NCBI GenBank assembly: GCA_025529335.1
Contig: JAMYHX010000127.1
Coordinates: forward strand, 26,649 to 90,648
From: Rhizopus sp. PT2906
Lineage: Eukaryota > Mucoromycota > Mucoromycetes > Mucorales > Rhizopodaceae
DNA length: 64,000 bases
Direction: 5' to 3'
The notes beneath the pieces are model-generated. The model was not told the DNA's origin. It ran no database searches and saw only the letters and a list, made by a program, of their open reading frames with translations. Shown here one piece after another: positions 1 to 10,992 of the stretch. Each line of letters starts with the position of its first letter. Positions within the stretch are counted from its first letter, which is position 1. Both the position numbers and the translations under genes were made by a program.

Positions 1-432
1 ATTGAAAATATAGCAAGATTATAATCAATTTCCTTGGAAGCATGGTGTTAGACCTCACAGGGTAAGTCAGGATAAGCTATTATGTCTGGCGAGCTGGGAC
101 AATTATTAAGACTAATCTTTTTAAAGTCAATTAGTACCATCAAACTGGACGGATTAGGAAATATAATAGACTGTGGCTTCCGCCAAAGTTTAATTTATTA
201 ATGGAGTGTAACTTTGATGTGTGAAACAAGGTCTGTTTATTAAAAGAGAGAATGAGTGGCTATGGATAAAATGTGTGTCTGTATACAAGAAGGGAAAAAA
301 GAATGTATGTTATTATTAGTATTAGTAGTAGTAAAGGTAGTAGTAGTAGTAGTAGTAGTAGTAGTAATAGTAAGTAATGTGTGTGTATGTAAAGAAAAAG
401 ATGATACTAAAAAAGCAACATGATCTATAAAA
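1..432. other. 3' flank without recognised gene
   Basis: This stretch lies downstream of the minus-strand glycosyltransferase gene. I see no coding pattern that I can support on either strand. It contains a GTA trinucleotide microsatellite of about ten units at 337-366, and a looser TTA/GTA-rich run just before it. Confidence 0.5.
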
Positions 433-2130
433 TTATTCATCTTCTTCAAAGAACTTTTCAGCAACGATGTATTGATCATTAGTCTTGTACAATCGTTTGA
501 TGGATGCAATAGTAGATGGAATGGTCAAGAAAGCCCAAGCAGCGATAGGTAAAGAGATATAATCAAAGACGTTGCGCCATGTCCTTGTCTCTGTCTTGCG
601 GTAGAGTTCCCGATCAATCGTACGATGCAAATGCTCATAAATGGCCAGAGTCCCAAACAAGGGGAAGGGTAAAAAGACAGTGATAATTTTGACAATGTTC
701 CACAAGGAAGCGTAAAATTCCGAAGTAAGGATAGGGTTGTCTACAGGATCCACTATCGCCAAGGCGGGAGTAGGAGGAAACAGGATGAATTGCATCAAGG
801 GTACTGCGGCAAACATGAGCCAGCCTGAGGTGGTCGGAATCAAGTGAGCTTCCATGACCTTGATACACATGACGAGCTTATCAAGGTAAGGTGCGGAGTG
901 AGTAGACTTTTTAGTGAGTGTAGCAAAATGATTATCCTCTTGAACACCAAAAGAGTTTTTTAACGTATAGGCTAAATCAGCAACACCATTATAGTGGCGC
1001 TTGGCTTGAACAAAACGCGCCATGAGGTTAGCAGAGTAACCATTGGTTTGGACATTGGTCAGGTTGATGGGTACAAAGATGGGACAACAGCGAGCCAATC
1101 CGTCTGTCTTGAAGAAACATTTGAGCATCATGTGCATGTCTTCTCCTACAGAATCAGCATCTGTATCCCAATAGCCTACACGCTCAGCCAGGATCATACT
1201 CAAACTATAGGTCGAACAAGGGAAGGACAGACCACGACTGTTACTCAGACTGGACATCACCATTGCAGACCAAGTAATGTCTGTCATACGTACAGCCGCA
1301 GGTACCTCAAAGCAGTTTCGGGAAAAGAAGATGGGTGGAGCAAAGAGTAAGAAGTAAGGATCTTCGGCTTGGTTGAATGCTTTTTCAACCTAAAAAATGT
1401 TGTCAACATTGGGTATCTTTCTTTTATATATGTTATAATGTACCTCCTTGATGTAAAGTTCAGGAATGGAACTATCAGAATCGGACACGGTAAGAATGAC
1501 TCTCTTTCGATCAATGCCTCTTTGCATCAATTCGGTACACCCTTGTTTAGCAGCATAAGCAACATTAGAACCTTTACCACGCGCCTCACCGGGAATATCT
1601 GATGGATGAGCAGTAACCAAAAAGTGTAGGAAACTGTCCTTAAAGTATTCAGTTAGATTATCAGCCTTGGCTTGGTAATTAGCTTCAGATGCTTCCATGG
1701 CCAAGATGATAACATAGTTTGTTTGAGCATTTCTAAATAAATACACAGGAAAAAAGTAAATATACAAATATATAAATCCGTCTATAACTTACTTATGATT
1801 GGCTAATCTCTTAATCGTATCTCTTAAAAGAGCCTCTGGTTCTGCATAATTAGGTACGATGAAGGCATGAATCAACTGAGTGTCATCATATAGCGCAGAT
1901 TCTTCTTCGTCAGTCCAGCGTCGCACCGTCTTTGTCATCTTTTTGGCTGTGATATAAAATTTAAAGAGATGATTCACTTGGGTATACAGAAAACACATGA
2001 AATAGACAAGTAAAAAGATGATGTAGAATCGCGGAATCAATAAAGGTCCCAAAGGTAATAGCAAAATAGAAGCAATAGCTGCCATGGGTGCAACTAATTC
2101 AAACGGGTAGTTTAGCAACTCTGCTTTCAT
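433..2130 (-). CDS. GT2-family membrane glycosyltransferase
   Basis: Three exons (2130-1793, 1732-1444, 1389-433) join in frame to give 527 aa. Two hydrophobic segments lie at roughly residues 12-50. A family-2 glycosyltransferase core follows, with the DSDS acidic motif near residue 198 (UDP-sugar/metal binding) and a GED motif near 292 (usual catalytic Asp region). At least three hydrophobic segments follow near the C-terminus. The acceptor-site box usually written Q-x-x-R-W appears only as QAKRH, so the sugar specificity is uncertain. Relatives include processive polysaccharide synthases (chitin, hyaluronan or cellulose synthase-like) and uncharacterised fungal GT2 proteins. The length is shorter than that of chitin synthases. 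The start was chosen at the ATG that opens the hydrophobic N-terminus; an upstream in-frame ATG at 2175 would only add a low-complexity stretch. The exact product is not known. Confidence 0.82.
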
Positions 2131-2263
2131 TTTGCCTTTTTTTGAAAAAAAGAAAAGAGAAAGAAAAAGAAACAAAATAAAAAATCGCTCTTTATGTACA
2201 ACTTTGAGTTGAACAAAGAATATAAAAGGTATTTGTGACTACAAAAAAAAAAGCTCAGCAAGC

Positions 2264-4040
2264 CTATTTCTTCTTTTTGCTTGTTGTCTTTATCTTTCGC
2301 TTCTTTTCTGCTTTTGGAATTTTATGCTTTCTGCGTTCCCTTGCTTCTTCCTTTGCTTTCTTCTTTCGTTCCTTCTTTTTATCTTTATCTTCATTCTTTT
2401 TGCCTCTCACTTTCTTTGGTTTATCCTCATCTTCACTTTCACTTTCACTTTCACTATTTTCATCATCATCCTCTTCTTCTTCTTCTTCTTCATTGCTGTC
2501 GTCATCACTTAGGTTCATATTTTGCATACTTGATGTTACACCCGTTCCCAACAAATCTGCATACACTAATTTCTTTGCCTCACCCTTTTCAACCAAAAGT
2601 GTGTCTCGTTCGATATCGATGACTTCTTCTAATGTTGTTGGTATATAAGACTTTTTGAAAATTTCTTCTTCTTCTTTATTATTCGTCTCTGGCTGTTGAT
2701 CCATTCTTTCTTGAATCTAAATTATAATAAGTCTCTTTTTTATCTATGACTCCTAAAAAAAAAGGCTATACCTCTTGCAGTTTTGCATCTACAACAGCTT
2801 CATCATTACTAAATGAAACATCTGTCACAAACTTGAACAGGTCCATCAAACTCATCACACGCACGCCTTTTTTTGCAAAATAATCTGTCACATTTGACAG
2901 ATCCTTTCTCAAGAACTCTGAGGCGTGTGGGTGATCATGTTCGACTGATTGAGAGACATCGATGATATACAATGTTCGTGAGTGGTACCTTTTTTGTGAA
3001 TGTTAGTAGTGTTTTTTTTAATATGTCCCAAAATGACTTACAGAATATTATATTCACTCAAATCAGCATGAACCAATTTACACACTTGATACATCGTTCT
3101 TATGTTCTTGATCAACTGATAATACAATGCAGGGTACTTGCTTGTCTCAATGGCTGCATCCTTTAGACGAGGATATGCCCACCCATGCTTATCACCCAAG
3201 AAATCCATGACGAGGACATGCATACGAAGAAGTAGCGCCTGAGGAGATGGGATCCCTGCTTGTTCCAATCGTCTCAAATTACGCATCTCCTTTTCAGCCC
3301 ACACCTTGACCATCTTTCGTGGATTTGATTTGGAATAGCCGTGTCTGAATCGAAATTCACCAGTGACATAACGATCACGATCCTTAAAGGTCAAAATCGA
3401 CGTCTTGTAGACCTTGATGGCCCGATGCTGCCCGTCTTCGGTTACGGCGTGATACACATTGGCTTCTTTACCTGTACTGATACATCCATTGATTTCGTAA
3501 AAGATGCCTCTGTTCAACATCTTGAACAGGATGATACGTGTACGTGGATCAAGCACCTGCTCGACTGTCGCTCGATCTGCCTTGTCCTTTTGGATTGTCT
3601 TATCACCGCTCGCCTTTTTTGAGCTAGCTCGAAGATCTCCTGCAACAGAGGCTGTCAGGCGGCCTGGGTTATATTCATCGTCAATGTGAATACGACTGGC
3701 AAGGTGGCCCAAGCTTTCGATTTGGCTCTCCAAAAGTTGTTTCTTGTCTTTGATCTGGGATTGCACGGGTTGTTTCTTTGTGTTCATTGCTGGTGCTGGG
3801 GTCGCTGGTTTCTCTACTTTGGGTGTTGTTGTGGCGATCTGTTGACGAAGCTTATTGTATTGTTTGGTAAAGTCTGTCAAACATATGTATTAGTAACCTT
3901 AATCAATCTATGACTTGTATACCTCCTGTGGCATTATCCCACATATCATTTTCATTCAACTCATCGTCAAGGTAGTCATCATAATCATCATAATCGTCAT
4001 ATTCTTCTTCTGAATAATAATCCTTTTTCAAATCAGACAT
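2264..4040 (-). CDS. RIO1: Rio1-type atypical serine kinase/ATPase
   Basis: Four exons (4040-3923, 3873-3042, 2988-2772, 2716-2264) give 539 aa. Rio1 is a cytoplasmic RIO-family kinase/ATPase needed for the last steps of 40S ribosomal subunit maturation. Visible motifs are an acidic N-terminus rich in Asp/Tyr, the RIO P-loop GCISTGKEANVYHA around residues 170-183, the catalytic loop HADLSEYNIL around 310, and the metal-binding strand IIDVSQSVEHDHP. These are diagnostic of Rio1 rather than Rio2. The intron at 3041-2989 splits the catalytic-loop region, and splicing restores LSEYNILYH. The C-terminal 140 residues are an acidic block followed by a Lys-rich tail, as in other Rio1 proteins, where the tail carries localisation signals. 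The stop lies 133 bp from the start of the next minus-strand gene, so these minus-strand genes are tightly packed. Confidence 0.95.
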
Positions 4041-4119
4041 ATTCTTTTATTAAAAAAAAAAGACACAGAGTGAAAAATAATGCGCGAGTGTGTAAGAGAG
4101 GACAGCGGATAAGCCACAT

Positions 4120-5580
4120 TTAAAGTGTCCAAGGGTTATCAGCAAGACCCTTTGTTAATAATTCGAGCTTTCCATTGTCAGATACGACGACGATATCTTC
4201 TAGTCGAATACCAAATTCATGAGTGACATAGATGCCTGGTCTATGTTACAAGTTAGATATGCTTAATAATTAAAATAGTCAACTTACTCAACGCTAAAGG
4301 TCATACCAGGGACCAAGACAAGCTTCGTATTGCCCTTGTTCATATAGGGCTCTTCATGCATCTCTAAACCAATACCATGACCTAGACGATGAGTGAAGTA
4401 AGTACCGTAGCCTCCCTTTTGGATAACATGACGAGCAGCTAAATCGACCTGAGCAGCGGTCGTGTTGCCTGCAATCGTGTGATCAAGAACACTCTCCTGA
4501 GCCTGTTTAACCAAGTACCATGCATCTTCTATTGTCTGATTGAAATCCTTTTTACCGAGAAAGAATGTACGTGTTGTGTCTGACTGATAACCTAAGGATA
4601 AGATAAGATCGATGGACACTGCTTTTTGTTTTTGTATTTACCATAAAGTTCTCCTCCAGTATCAATCAACACGACACTATCCTTCTTGACCTTTGTTTCA
4701 CTCGAGTCACCATGTGGCAAAGCCGCATGCTCGTCAACAAGGGCTAGGACCCAAGTATTTGTCAAGCCAGCCTTCTTGAGAGCGCTTGTCATCAACTGCT
4801 GAATATCGTACTCGGACATGCCCACCTTAACATGTGGACGAACAGCGCGTATGGCCATCTCGGTAACCGTATTGACGCATCTGAGAATACTCAGTTCAGC
4901 AGAAGACTTGATCATGCGAAGTTGCTGGATTCCGATAGGCGCCATATCAGTAGGAAACAGACGACGTAGACCATCATAGATAAATAACCGTGTGGCTGGA
5001 TCAATCAAGACTCTTGTTTCTGATGGTAGCACCGCTCTCAAGCCCTCAAACGGGCTTTCATGTTCCTTCCATGACACCAGTATGGGCTGAATGTCTTCAG
5101 GCAAGTTGGCTTCAGCTAGTCGTTTTTGCGCCTTGGTCAATTCAAATTCAGGTGTAATCACGGTCATGTTGATGCCTGTGGGTAAGGTATTGTCGACAAA
5201 AAGGACGACCAAGAAGGGTCGTTCGGACAAGTCCCATTGAATGTTTGTATAATATTGCATAGTTGCGCCTCCTTCCATCACCAAGCAATTACTCTTGGCA
5301 TCCACAAGGGCTTGGTGTAGTCGGCGGTGGCGTGTGGCGTACTCTGCAGCTGGGATAGGTCGAATATGCTGACATTGTTTTTTAAGGTGTGAAAAGTCAG
5401 GCTTGCTGGAAAAAACGCTTTCGATCAGGCTGTAGATAGCACATACAAGAACCTATCCGAATACTTAACTCGTGTCTTTAAACATAAGATGTTATTTACG
5501 ATAAATAGGATAAATATAAAACAATTTGCCTTTTTTGATCTTTTATTGCTCAAAAGTGGCTCTTGTTCCCTTTCAAACAT
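4120..5580 (-). CDS. M24-family aminopeptidase/Xaa-Pro dipeptidase, membrane-anchored
   Basis: Four exons (5580-5500, 5452-4642, 4591-4288, 4240-4120) give 438 aa. The pita-bread fold metallopeptidase domain occupies the C-terminal half. All five metal ligands expected for M24 are visible: Asp in VLIDTGGELYG, Asp in YQSDTTRTFF, His in HRLGHGIGLEMHEEP, Glu in TFSVEPGIYV and Glu in GIRLEDIVVV. The middle region matches the creatinase/prolidase N-terminal domain. The first exon is only 27 codons and encodes a basic stretch followed by a hydrophobic run (about residues 20-42 across the junction) that looks like a signal anchor. The enzyme is therefore probably a type II membrane protein with its catalytic domain in the lumen or outside the cell; that topology is inferred. 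Expected activity is removal of N-terminal residues next to proline. The start was chosen because it is the only upstream ATG that can be spliced in frame. Confidence 0.9.
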
Positions 5581-5684
5581 CTTTGTTTAAAGAAAAAGGA
5601 TAAAATAAGAAAAGCGAAATTTTATTTGAATGACACAAATAATTCAATCTCCATACATGACCATTTTACCTGGCCAACCTACGT

Positions 5685-6156
5685 TCACACAATTGTTATA
5701 CATCGAATACTCTCTTTGACTTTCTTATTACCTTGAAATACATCAAAAAGCAGCTGCTTGACATATTTATCTTGTAACCCTTCATCTAAATCGCGAAGTA
5801 GAGCTAAGCTAGTAACACCATAGGTTTCACATGCCTTTCTCAATTCAATCAGACAAGACTCTAGTTGATTATAATTTGGCTTGTTGTACGGTTTAGGTCG
5901 CGTGATGAGGTAAAAAATGTACCGCTTTTGATGTTGATGAACAGCGACCTCTCCCACTTTCCTCTTGGGTAACTGAGGCTGACCTATCCTGGAACGTAAC
6001 TCTACACATTGACGATAAGAAGGAGATCTTTAGAGATAAAGAGTCCATACCTTTGTTCAGTAGCTTCATGTCTTCTGTAATACCCAAGACAATGCTGTCT
6101 GTGGGTTGAATTGAATCAATCAAGTCTCCCTGTCTTTCTTCAAAGTCAAAAGTCAT
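5685..6156 (-). CDS. Small macrodomain-like protein (TARG1/OARD1-like), probably non-catalytic
   Basis: Two exons (6156-6051, 6001-5685) give 140 aa, the size of a single macrodomain. The order of segments matches the OARD1/TARG1 group of ADP-ribose hydrolases: an N-terminal QGDL strand, a TDSIVLGITED strand, the GEVAV strand, RYIFYLIT, a KPNYNQLE helix start, and GVTSLALLRDLDEGL. The glycine-rich ligand loop normally following the second strand is missing. Comparing with human TARG1, the catalytic Lys84 position (the residue after LIT) is Arg, and the Asp125 position (after GL) is Gln. I therefore infer loss of hydrolase activity, although ADP-ribose-type ligand binding could remain. The gene starts 390 bp from divergently transcribed RRP6 and probably shares its promoter region. 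It could also be a fast-evolving active member of a different macro subgroup. Confidence 0.7.
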
Positions 6157-6545
6157 TTAGAAATAACGAAAAGAAAAGGAAATAAAATAAGGGGGAATGA
6201 AGGAATTATTAAGGACAAGGAGAAAGACACACAGTTAGAAGGGAATTCATGCATAGCGTGACGCAAATATAAACACAGTCCAAAGGGGGGGCCGGATTAT
6301 ACAGAAATGTTCAAATTAGACTTTTTAACCTACTCGGTCTCTATAGATACAAGTACCTATAGTAACAAATGAATAAAATATTGTATCTGTATAAGAGACT
6401 CCTAAAAAAAAAATAAAGCGAGATAGCCATACATTTTGTCTTTGACAAAACCGTGTTAAACTGCCGATACTTTATAATTTTTTCAAGTCACGTCGTTCTC
6501 TTTTCGTTCTCTGTCCTGTTTCCTTTTTTTTTTCATTGATTAACA
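6157..6545. promoter_or_regulatory. Divergent intergenic region (macro-like gene / RRP6)
   Basis: This 389-bp gap separates two genes transcribed away from each other, so it presumably holds both promoters. It is AT-rich. A T-run (about 6521-6533) sits just before the RRP6 start codon. A short G-run occurs near 6285. No clear TATA box for either gene was found. Confidence 0.5.
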
Positions 6546-8455
6546 ATGAAAGAAGACATTCCCGATCCTTCAGTTGATTTTAAAGCCTATCAAACATCAC
6601 TCTTTAAATCGCTAGTGTCAGCTACAGCAGCAGTAAATAGTATTCCTGTATCCGATGTTGGTTATTTTAGAACTCTCGATCGTTCATTCGCCAAAGAATT
6701 AGATCAAGCCACTTCAAATACACTCAGTCTAGCAAATTCATTACTGCAGCATTGCGCTTCAGATGCTGGTATAGAATCACAGACAGATTTTGAAGATGTA
6801 GACGATGTTGTAAGAGGATATGGAGGTGTCATTGACGTATGCGATAATTTATTAGAAAAAGCAGTAAGAGAATAAGCCCATATGAAGAAGGGAAGGTATG
6901 AACTTTTTTTTTTGATAGGATATTTGCTTGGATCACCTCAAGGGCAAGATCAATACGGATGATGATATATTACAAGCAACACCTGAAGTGGCTCAAATTA
7001 CTCAAGTAAGAGTACAGCTGTGTGTCAAGAAATAAGTCTAACATGTTTAAAAAGGAAAATACAGGATACAGAATATTGCATGCTAAAAATGTCGTTCGAC
7101 CGCAAACAAAATTCAAGGACCCAGTGGACAATTCAAACAATACACCATTTGAACGCAAGATCAAATACAAGCCTCACGCACAGGTGCCCTTAGACATGAC
7201 ACCTGTATTTGAAAACGGTGTACAGAAATCATTGCCTCACCCTTACAGCTACGAGATCCAGCATATTGAATATCCTGGTCGCATGTTTGAGATTAGAGAA
7301 CCTGTCATGTATCATGATTTTAACAGTACCTCATTTACCTGGGTTGATACCGAAGAAGGACTAGAGGCGATGATGAAAGTATTGGATGACGCAGAAGAGA
7401 TCGCAATCGATCTGGAACATCACAACTACCGCAGTTACCAAGGCTTCACCTGTCTTATGCAAGTGAGTACACGTGACCAAGATTTCATCATTGACACACT
7501 CGAAATTCGCGACAAGCTATGGCGACTGAATGAGTACTTTGCGGACCCAAGCATCGTCAAGGTCCTTCATGGTGCCGAATCAGATATCATCTGGTTACAG
7601 CGTGATTTTGGGCTGTACATTGTCAACCTCTTTGATACCTACTTTGCAACTAAGCTTCTCGAATTTCCTCATCACGGCCTTGCCTATTTGCTCAAAAAGT
7701 ACTGCAACTACGACACGGACAAAAAGTACCAATTGGCTGATTGGCGTATTCGTCCATTACCACAAGAGATGCTGACCTATGCTCGTTCCGATACGCACTT
7801 TTTGCTGTACATTTACGATCACCTTCGTAACGAGCTTCTGACAGCCTCAACACATAATGCCAATCTGATGCGCTCTTCCTTGCAACTCTCCAATGAGGTT
7901 GCGCTTCAAAAGTACGACAAAGAAGTCTATGATGTTGCAGAGGGCAAAGGAACCAATGGATGGAAGTACATGTTGAGCAAATGGAAGTATCCGATGAACT
8001 CACAACAACTTGCTGTTTTCAAGGCTTTACACCACTGGCGTGATCAGACGGCTCGAGACGAAGATGAATCAATACGTTTCGTGCTACCCAATCATATGCT
8101 CTTTGCCTTGGTCGAACGAATGCCCACAGACACAAGCGGCGTCATTGGCGCTTGTAATCCTTGTCCTCCACTAGTCCGAATGAACTCCCAGGCTATTGCG
8201 ACTACAATTCAAAAGGCCAAGATGGATGCTCTTCTTGCCCCGCCTCCCAAAGAAAAGGAAACCAAAGTTCAAACCAAGGTGACAGCACCTGGTACGGTCC
8301 AAGTGAGCTTACAATCCCCTGCCGTTCAAAAACGAAAGCCGGTGCGTGAAGTGGACCCTTCTGCTTTTGACTTGAAATTGGCAAAAAAGATTAGATTGGA
8401 AACCTGTTCCCAGTTGGAAAAACAAACATCTGCCTTATTTGAATCGTACTTGTAA
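6546..8455 (+). CDS. RRP6: Rrp6/EXOSC10 3'-5' exoribonuclease of the nuclear exosome
   Basis: Three exons (6546-6863, 6919-7005, 7055-8455) give 601 aa. The order is a PMC2NT domain in the first about 110 residues (partner binding to the Rrp47 type of cofactor), a linker with ILHAKNVVRPQ, a DEDDy exonuclease domain, and an HRDC domain. Exonuclease motifs seen are IAIDLEHHNY (Exo I, D and E), HGAESDIIWL (Exo II, D) and YARSDTHFLLYIYD (Exo III with Y and D), so all catalytic residues are present. The HRDC-like stretch begins at QQLAVFKALHHWRD. The protein is shorter than yeast (about 730) or human (about 885) Rrp6, mostly at the C-terminus. The second intron has a CTAAC branch site 13 nt before an AAG acceptor. 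Role: nuclear RNA processing and surveillance. Confidence 0.95.
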
Positions 8456-8934
8456 CACATCCCCATACATTTTATTTGAGAATCTTGACTTATTCCTGTC
8501 GTCCCGTCATTTACCAATGCGTCATGTACGGATAATTTCCCTTGAGATGGAAATTTTTTTTTAAATAATAAAAAAAAAAAAGATCTGAAATTTTTTATCT
8601 ACAGATAAGAATGACGAAAAAAAAAAAAAAAAGGAGTATTATTGCTACGATAACAATAAGAACAAAAGGCAAAACAAAAAGGTTGCTTTGTGTGATGCTT
8701 CTGCCTACCCCACATTTTATATTATGAAAGGGAACATATAAAGATGAGATGATTAATAAAGTTACACCGGAAAAACCTAATCTCTTTTGTGTGTGTAGAA
8801 AAGATCTAATAAAGATAAAAAAGTGAGCAAGTGTGAGGAGAAGTGGAGCGTGGGTATGATTTCTGCAACAAAAAAAAATATAAAAGGGAGAGAATGCAAT
8901 TGTGCTCTTTTTCTTTTTGCTTTTATTTTATAAA
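8456..8934. other. Intergenic, RRP6 3' flank and transporter promoter
   Basis: Apart from the TATA box annotated separately I see no gene. Several A-runs occur (for example around 8568-8581 and 8619-8633). Confidence 0.5.
8879..8886 (+). promoter_or_regulatory. TATA box of the Jen-type transporter gene
   Basis: A perfect TATAAAAG lies 49 bp upstream of the start codon at 8935, a usual distance for a short fungal 5' UTR. It is followed by a T/C-rich leader. Confidence 0.6.
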
Positions 8935-10794
8935 ATGTCAAACAAGGAATCAAAACCACAGGTGGAACAAGTGGAAAACATCCCTTCAGATCAAAGACAA
9001 GATGACAATTTAAGCGAGAAAGAATATAATAAAATTCACGCTGACAAAAGAAATATCCTTTCTCGCATTAAAGATTCGATCTATAAAAAGCCTGAAAAGA
9101 CACAGAATGCGTGGCATTTACTAACAAACTTGAATAATACTCAAAGAATTACATTTGCAGCAGGTAATAGCTTTTATTTTAAAAATACGGTGTTATAATA
9201 CGTAATATAGCATTCTTTGGTTGGACATTAGATGCATTCGATTTCTTTTCTGTCTCTTTATCTGCAACACGGATAGGTAATGCTCGAAAAAGACAAATAA
9301 ATAAAAAGGAGTATTTTTTCATCATTAATGCTAGCTGAAACATACGGTGTTCAACCCTCTGATGTCACAAGTAAGTCAACTAAGTTAATGATTTAATGTT
9401 TTTCCCTTGACTAACATATAACATTTTTCTATAGGTGCAATTACTACTACTTTGGTAATATATGGAAAAATAACCTATTTTTATAAACATCTCATGATTT
9501 GTCTCACTATTACATAGATGTTACGGCCAATCGGTGCACTGATTTTTGGGTAAACAATAAAGAAAGCGGTGATACTCTATTGCATACTTATATTCATTAT
9601 TCTCTAGTGCATTAGCTGATAAGTTTGGACGACGATGGCCCCTGATGATCGACGTCGTCTTGTTTTCGATTATTAATATGGCAAGTGGCTTCGCTCCGAA
9701 TTTACAAACATTCATTGGTCTTCGTGCTGTCTTTGGTATCGCCATGGGTGGCGAATGGGTAGGACGCACAGGATCCTTGGTCGCGTGTATTCTGATTTAT
9801 TCCTCTTTAGGGACTTGGTGCTAGTTTGGCACTTGAAACGCTTCCTATTGAGGCACGTGGTTTATTCTCTGGTATCTATCAGCAAGGTTATGCATGCGGC
9901 TACTTACTTGCTACCTTGGTTAACTATGCCGTCACTCAAACAAACTCGACCTGGCGTATCCTCTTTTGGGTAGGTGCAGGGTTTGCTATAGTGGCTGTTG
10001 TCATTCGTATTTGGGTACCAGAATCAGAAACATTTGTGCGCCAAGTACATGCTCGCAAGATCCTGGGTCGATCTATCTGGAAAGAACTCAAGACGGCCAT
10101 TCGGTTACATTGGTTACGTATGATCTACATGGTCATCTTGATGGCTTTTATGAACTTCTTCTCGCACGGCTCACAAGACCTCTATCCCACTTTCCTTCTC
10201 GCCCAGCTTGGGTATACATCTACTGAACAAACTGTGACGGGTGTTATCATGAATGTTGGTGCGATCGTAGGCGGTACGATCTTTGGATATTTTTCAAATT
10301 ACTTTGGCCGTCGATTTATCCTTTGCTTTTGTGCTATTTGTGCAGGCGCATTTATTCCTCTCTGGGTGTATGCACCCAATATTAATGCCTTACAGTTTGG
10401 CGCATTCATCATGCAATTCTTTGTTCAAGGCGCATGGGGTATGAGCACTATAGATAAGGTTGATTGAAACGTTATATCTTACATAATTTTAGGTGTCATT
10501 CCCGCACATATCAATGAACTTTCCCCAGACGCTTTCCGAGGACTGATGCCGGGATTAGCTTATCAGTTGGGTAATTTGGTATGTTCCCACATGGGTATCT
10601 TTCTTGGCAACTTATCTTTTTGTGTATAGATTAGTGCAGCATCAAGTCAGATTGAGGCTACAATTGGTGAAAAATACCCTCTTCGTAATTCAGACGGTAC
10701 GTTTAAATTAAATTCGAAGGGACAACATATTGCAGACTATGGTAAGACTCAAGCCATATTCATGGGTTGTGTCTGTGGATGCCTTTTAATAACT

Positions 10795-10827
<33 letters not shown>

Positions 10828-10992
10828 TATACAGCAGTGTGCCTTACGTTATGTGTAGCTATCGTTGGTAAAGAAGAACGAAACAAGGACTTCAATCAGA
10901 ATTTGACACAAGATCAGCAAAATAACCATATCGGGCCTGATGAAATCAAGGCTCATGAAGTAGAGCAGGGCTTATCTTCTTCACATTTGTAA
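8935..10992 (+). CDS. JEN1: Jen1-type monocarboxylate/proton symporter (MFS, SHS family)
   Basis: Ten exons (8935-9163, 9211-9276, 9335-9370, 9435-9454, 9518-9549, 9608-9758, 9811-10438, 10493-10578, 10630-10795, 10835-10992) give 523 aa. It is a twelve-helix major facilitator. The loop signature DKFGRR follows the second helix. The fungal carboxylate-transporter motif N-x-x-S/T-H-x-S/T-Q-D-x-x-x-T is matched exactly by NFFSHGSQDLYPT. Expected role is plasma-membrane uptake of lactate, pyruvate or related acids with protons. Both tails are hydrophilic and predicted cytosolic. The first half is cut into very small exons (20, 32, 36 and 66 nt). The last intron is unusual: 39 nt, of which 28 are a single A-run straight after GT. 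A 39-nt segment at 10700-10738 could be read as another in-frame intron, but keeping it gives the usual hydrophilic loop. A poly(A) signal-like AATAAA directly follows the stop. Confidence 0.93.

Noticed and set aside
2235..2648. Long plus-strand open frames over the RIO1 3' end (Ser/Phe/Leu-rich)
   Set aside because: They are the complement of the acidic and Lys-rich RIO1 tail; composition alone keeps them open.
7006..7030. 25-nt intron candidate in RRP6 (GTAAGA to CAAG)
   Set aside because: Too short; a 49-nt intron with a CTAAC branch site and an AAG acceptor restores the conserved frame.
10700..10738. Possible additional in-frame intron in the transporter gene
   Set aside because: Reading through gives a sensible hydrophilic loop before ADYGKTQAIF; transcript data would be needed to prefer splicing.
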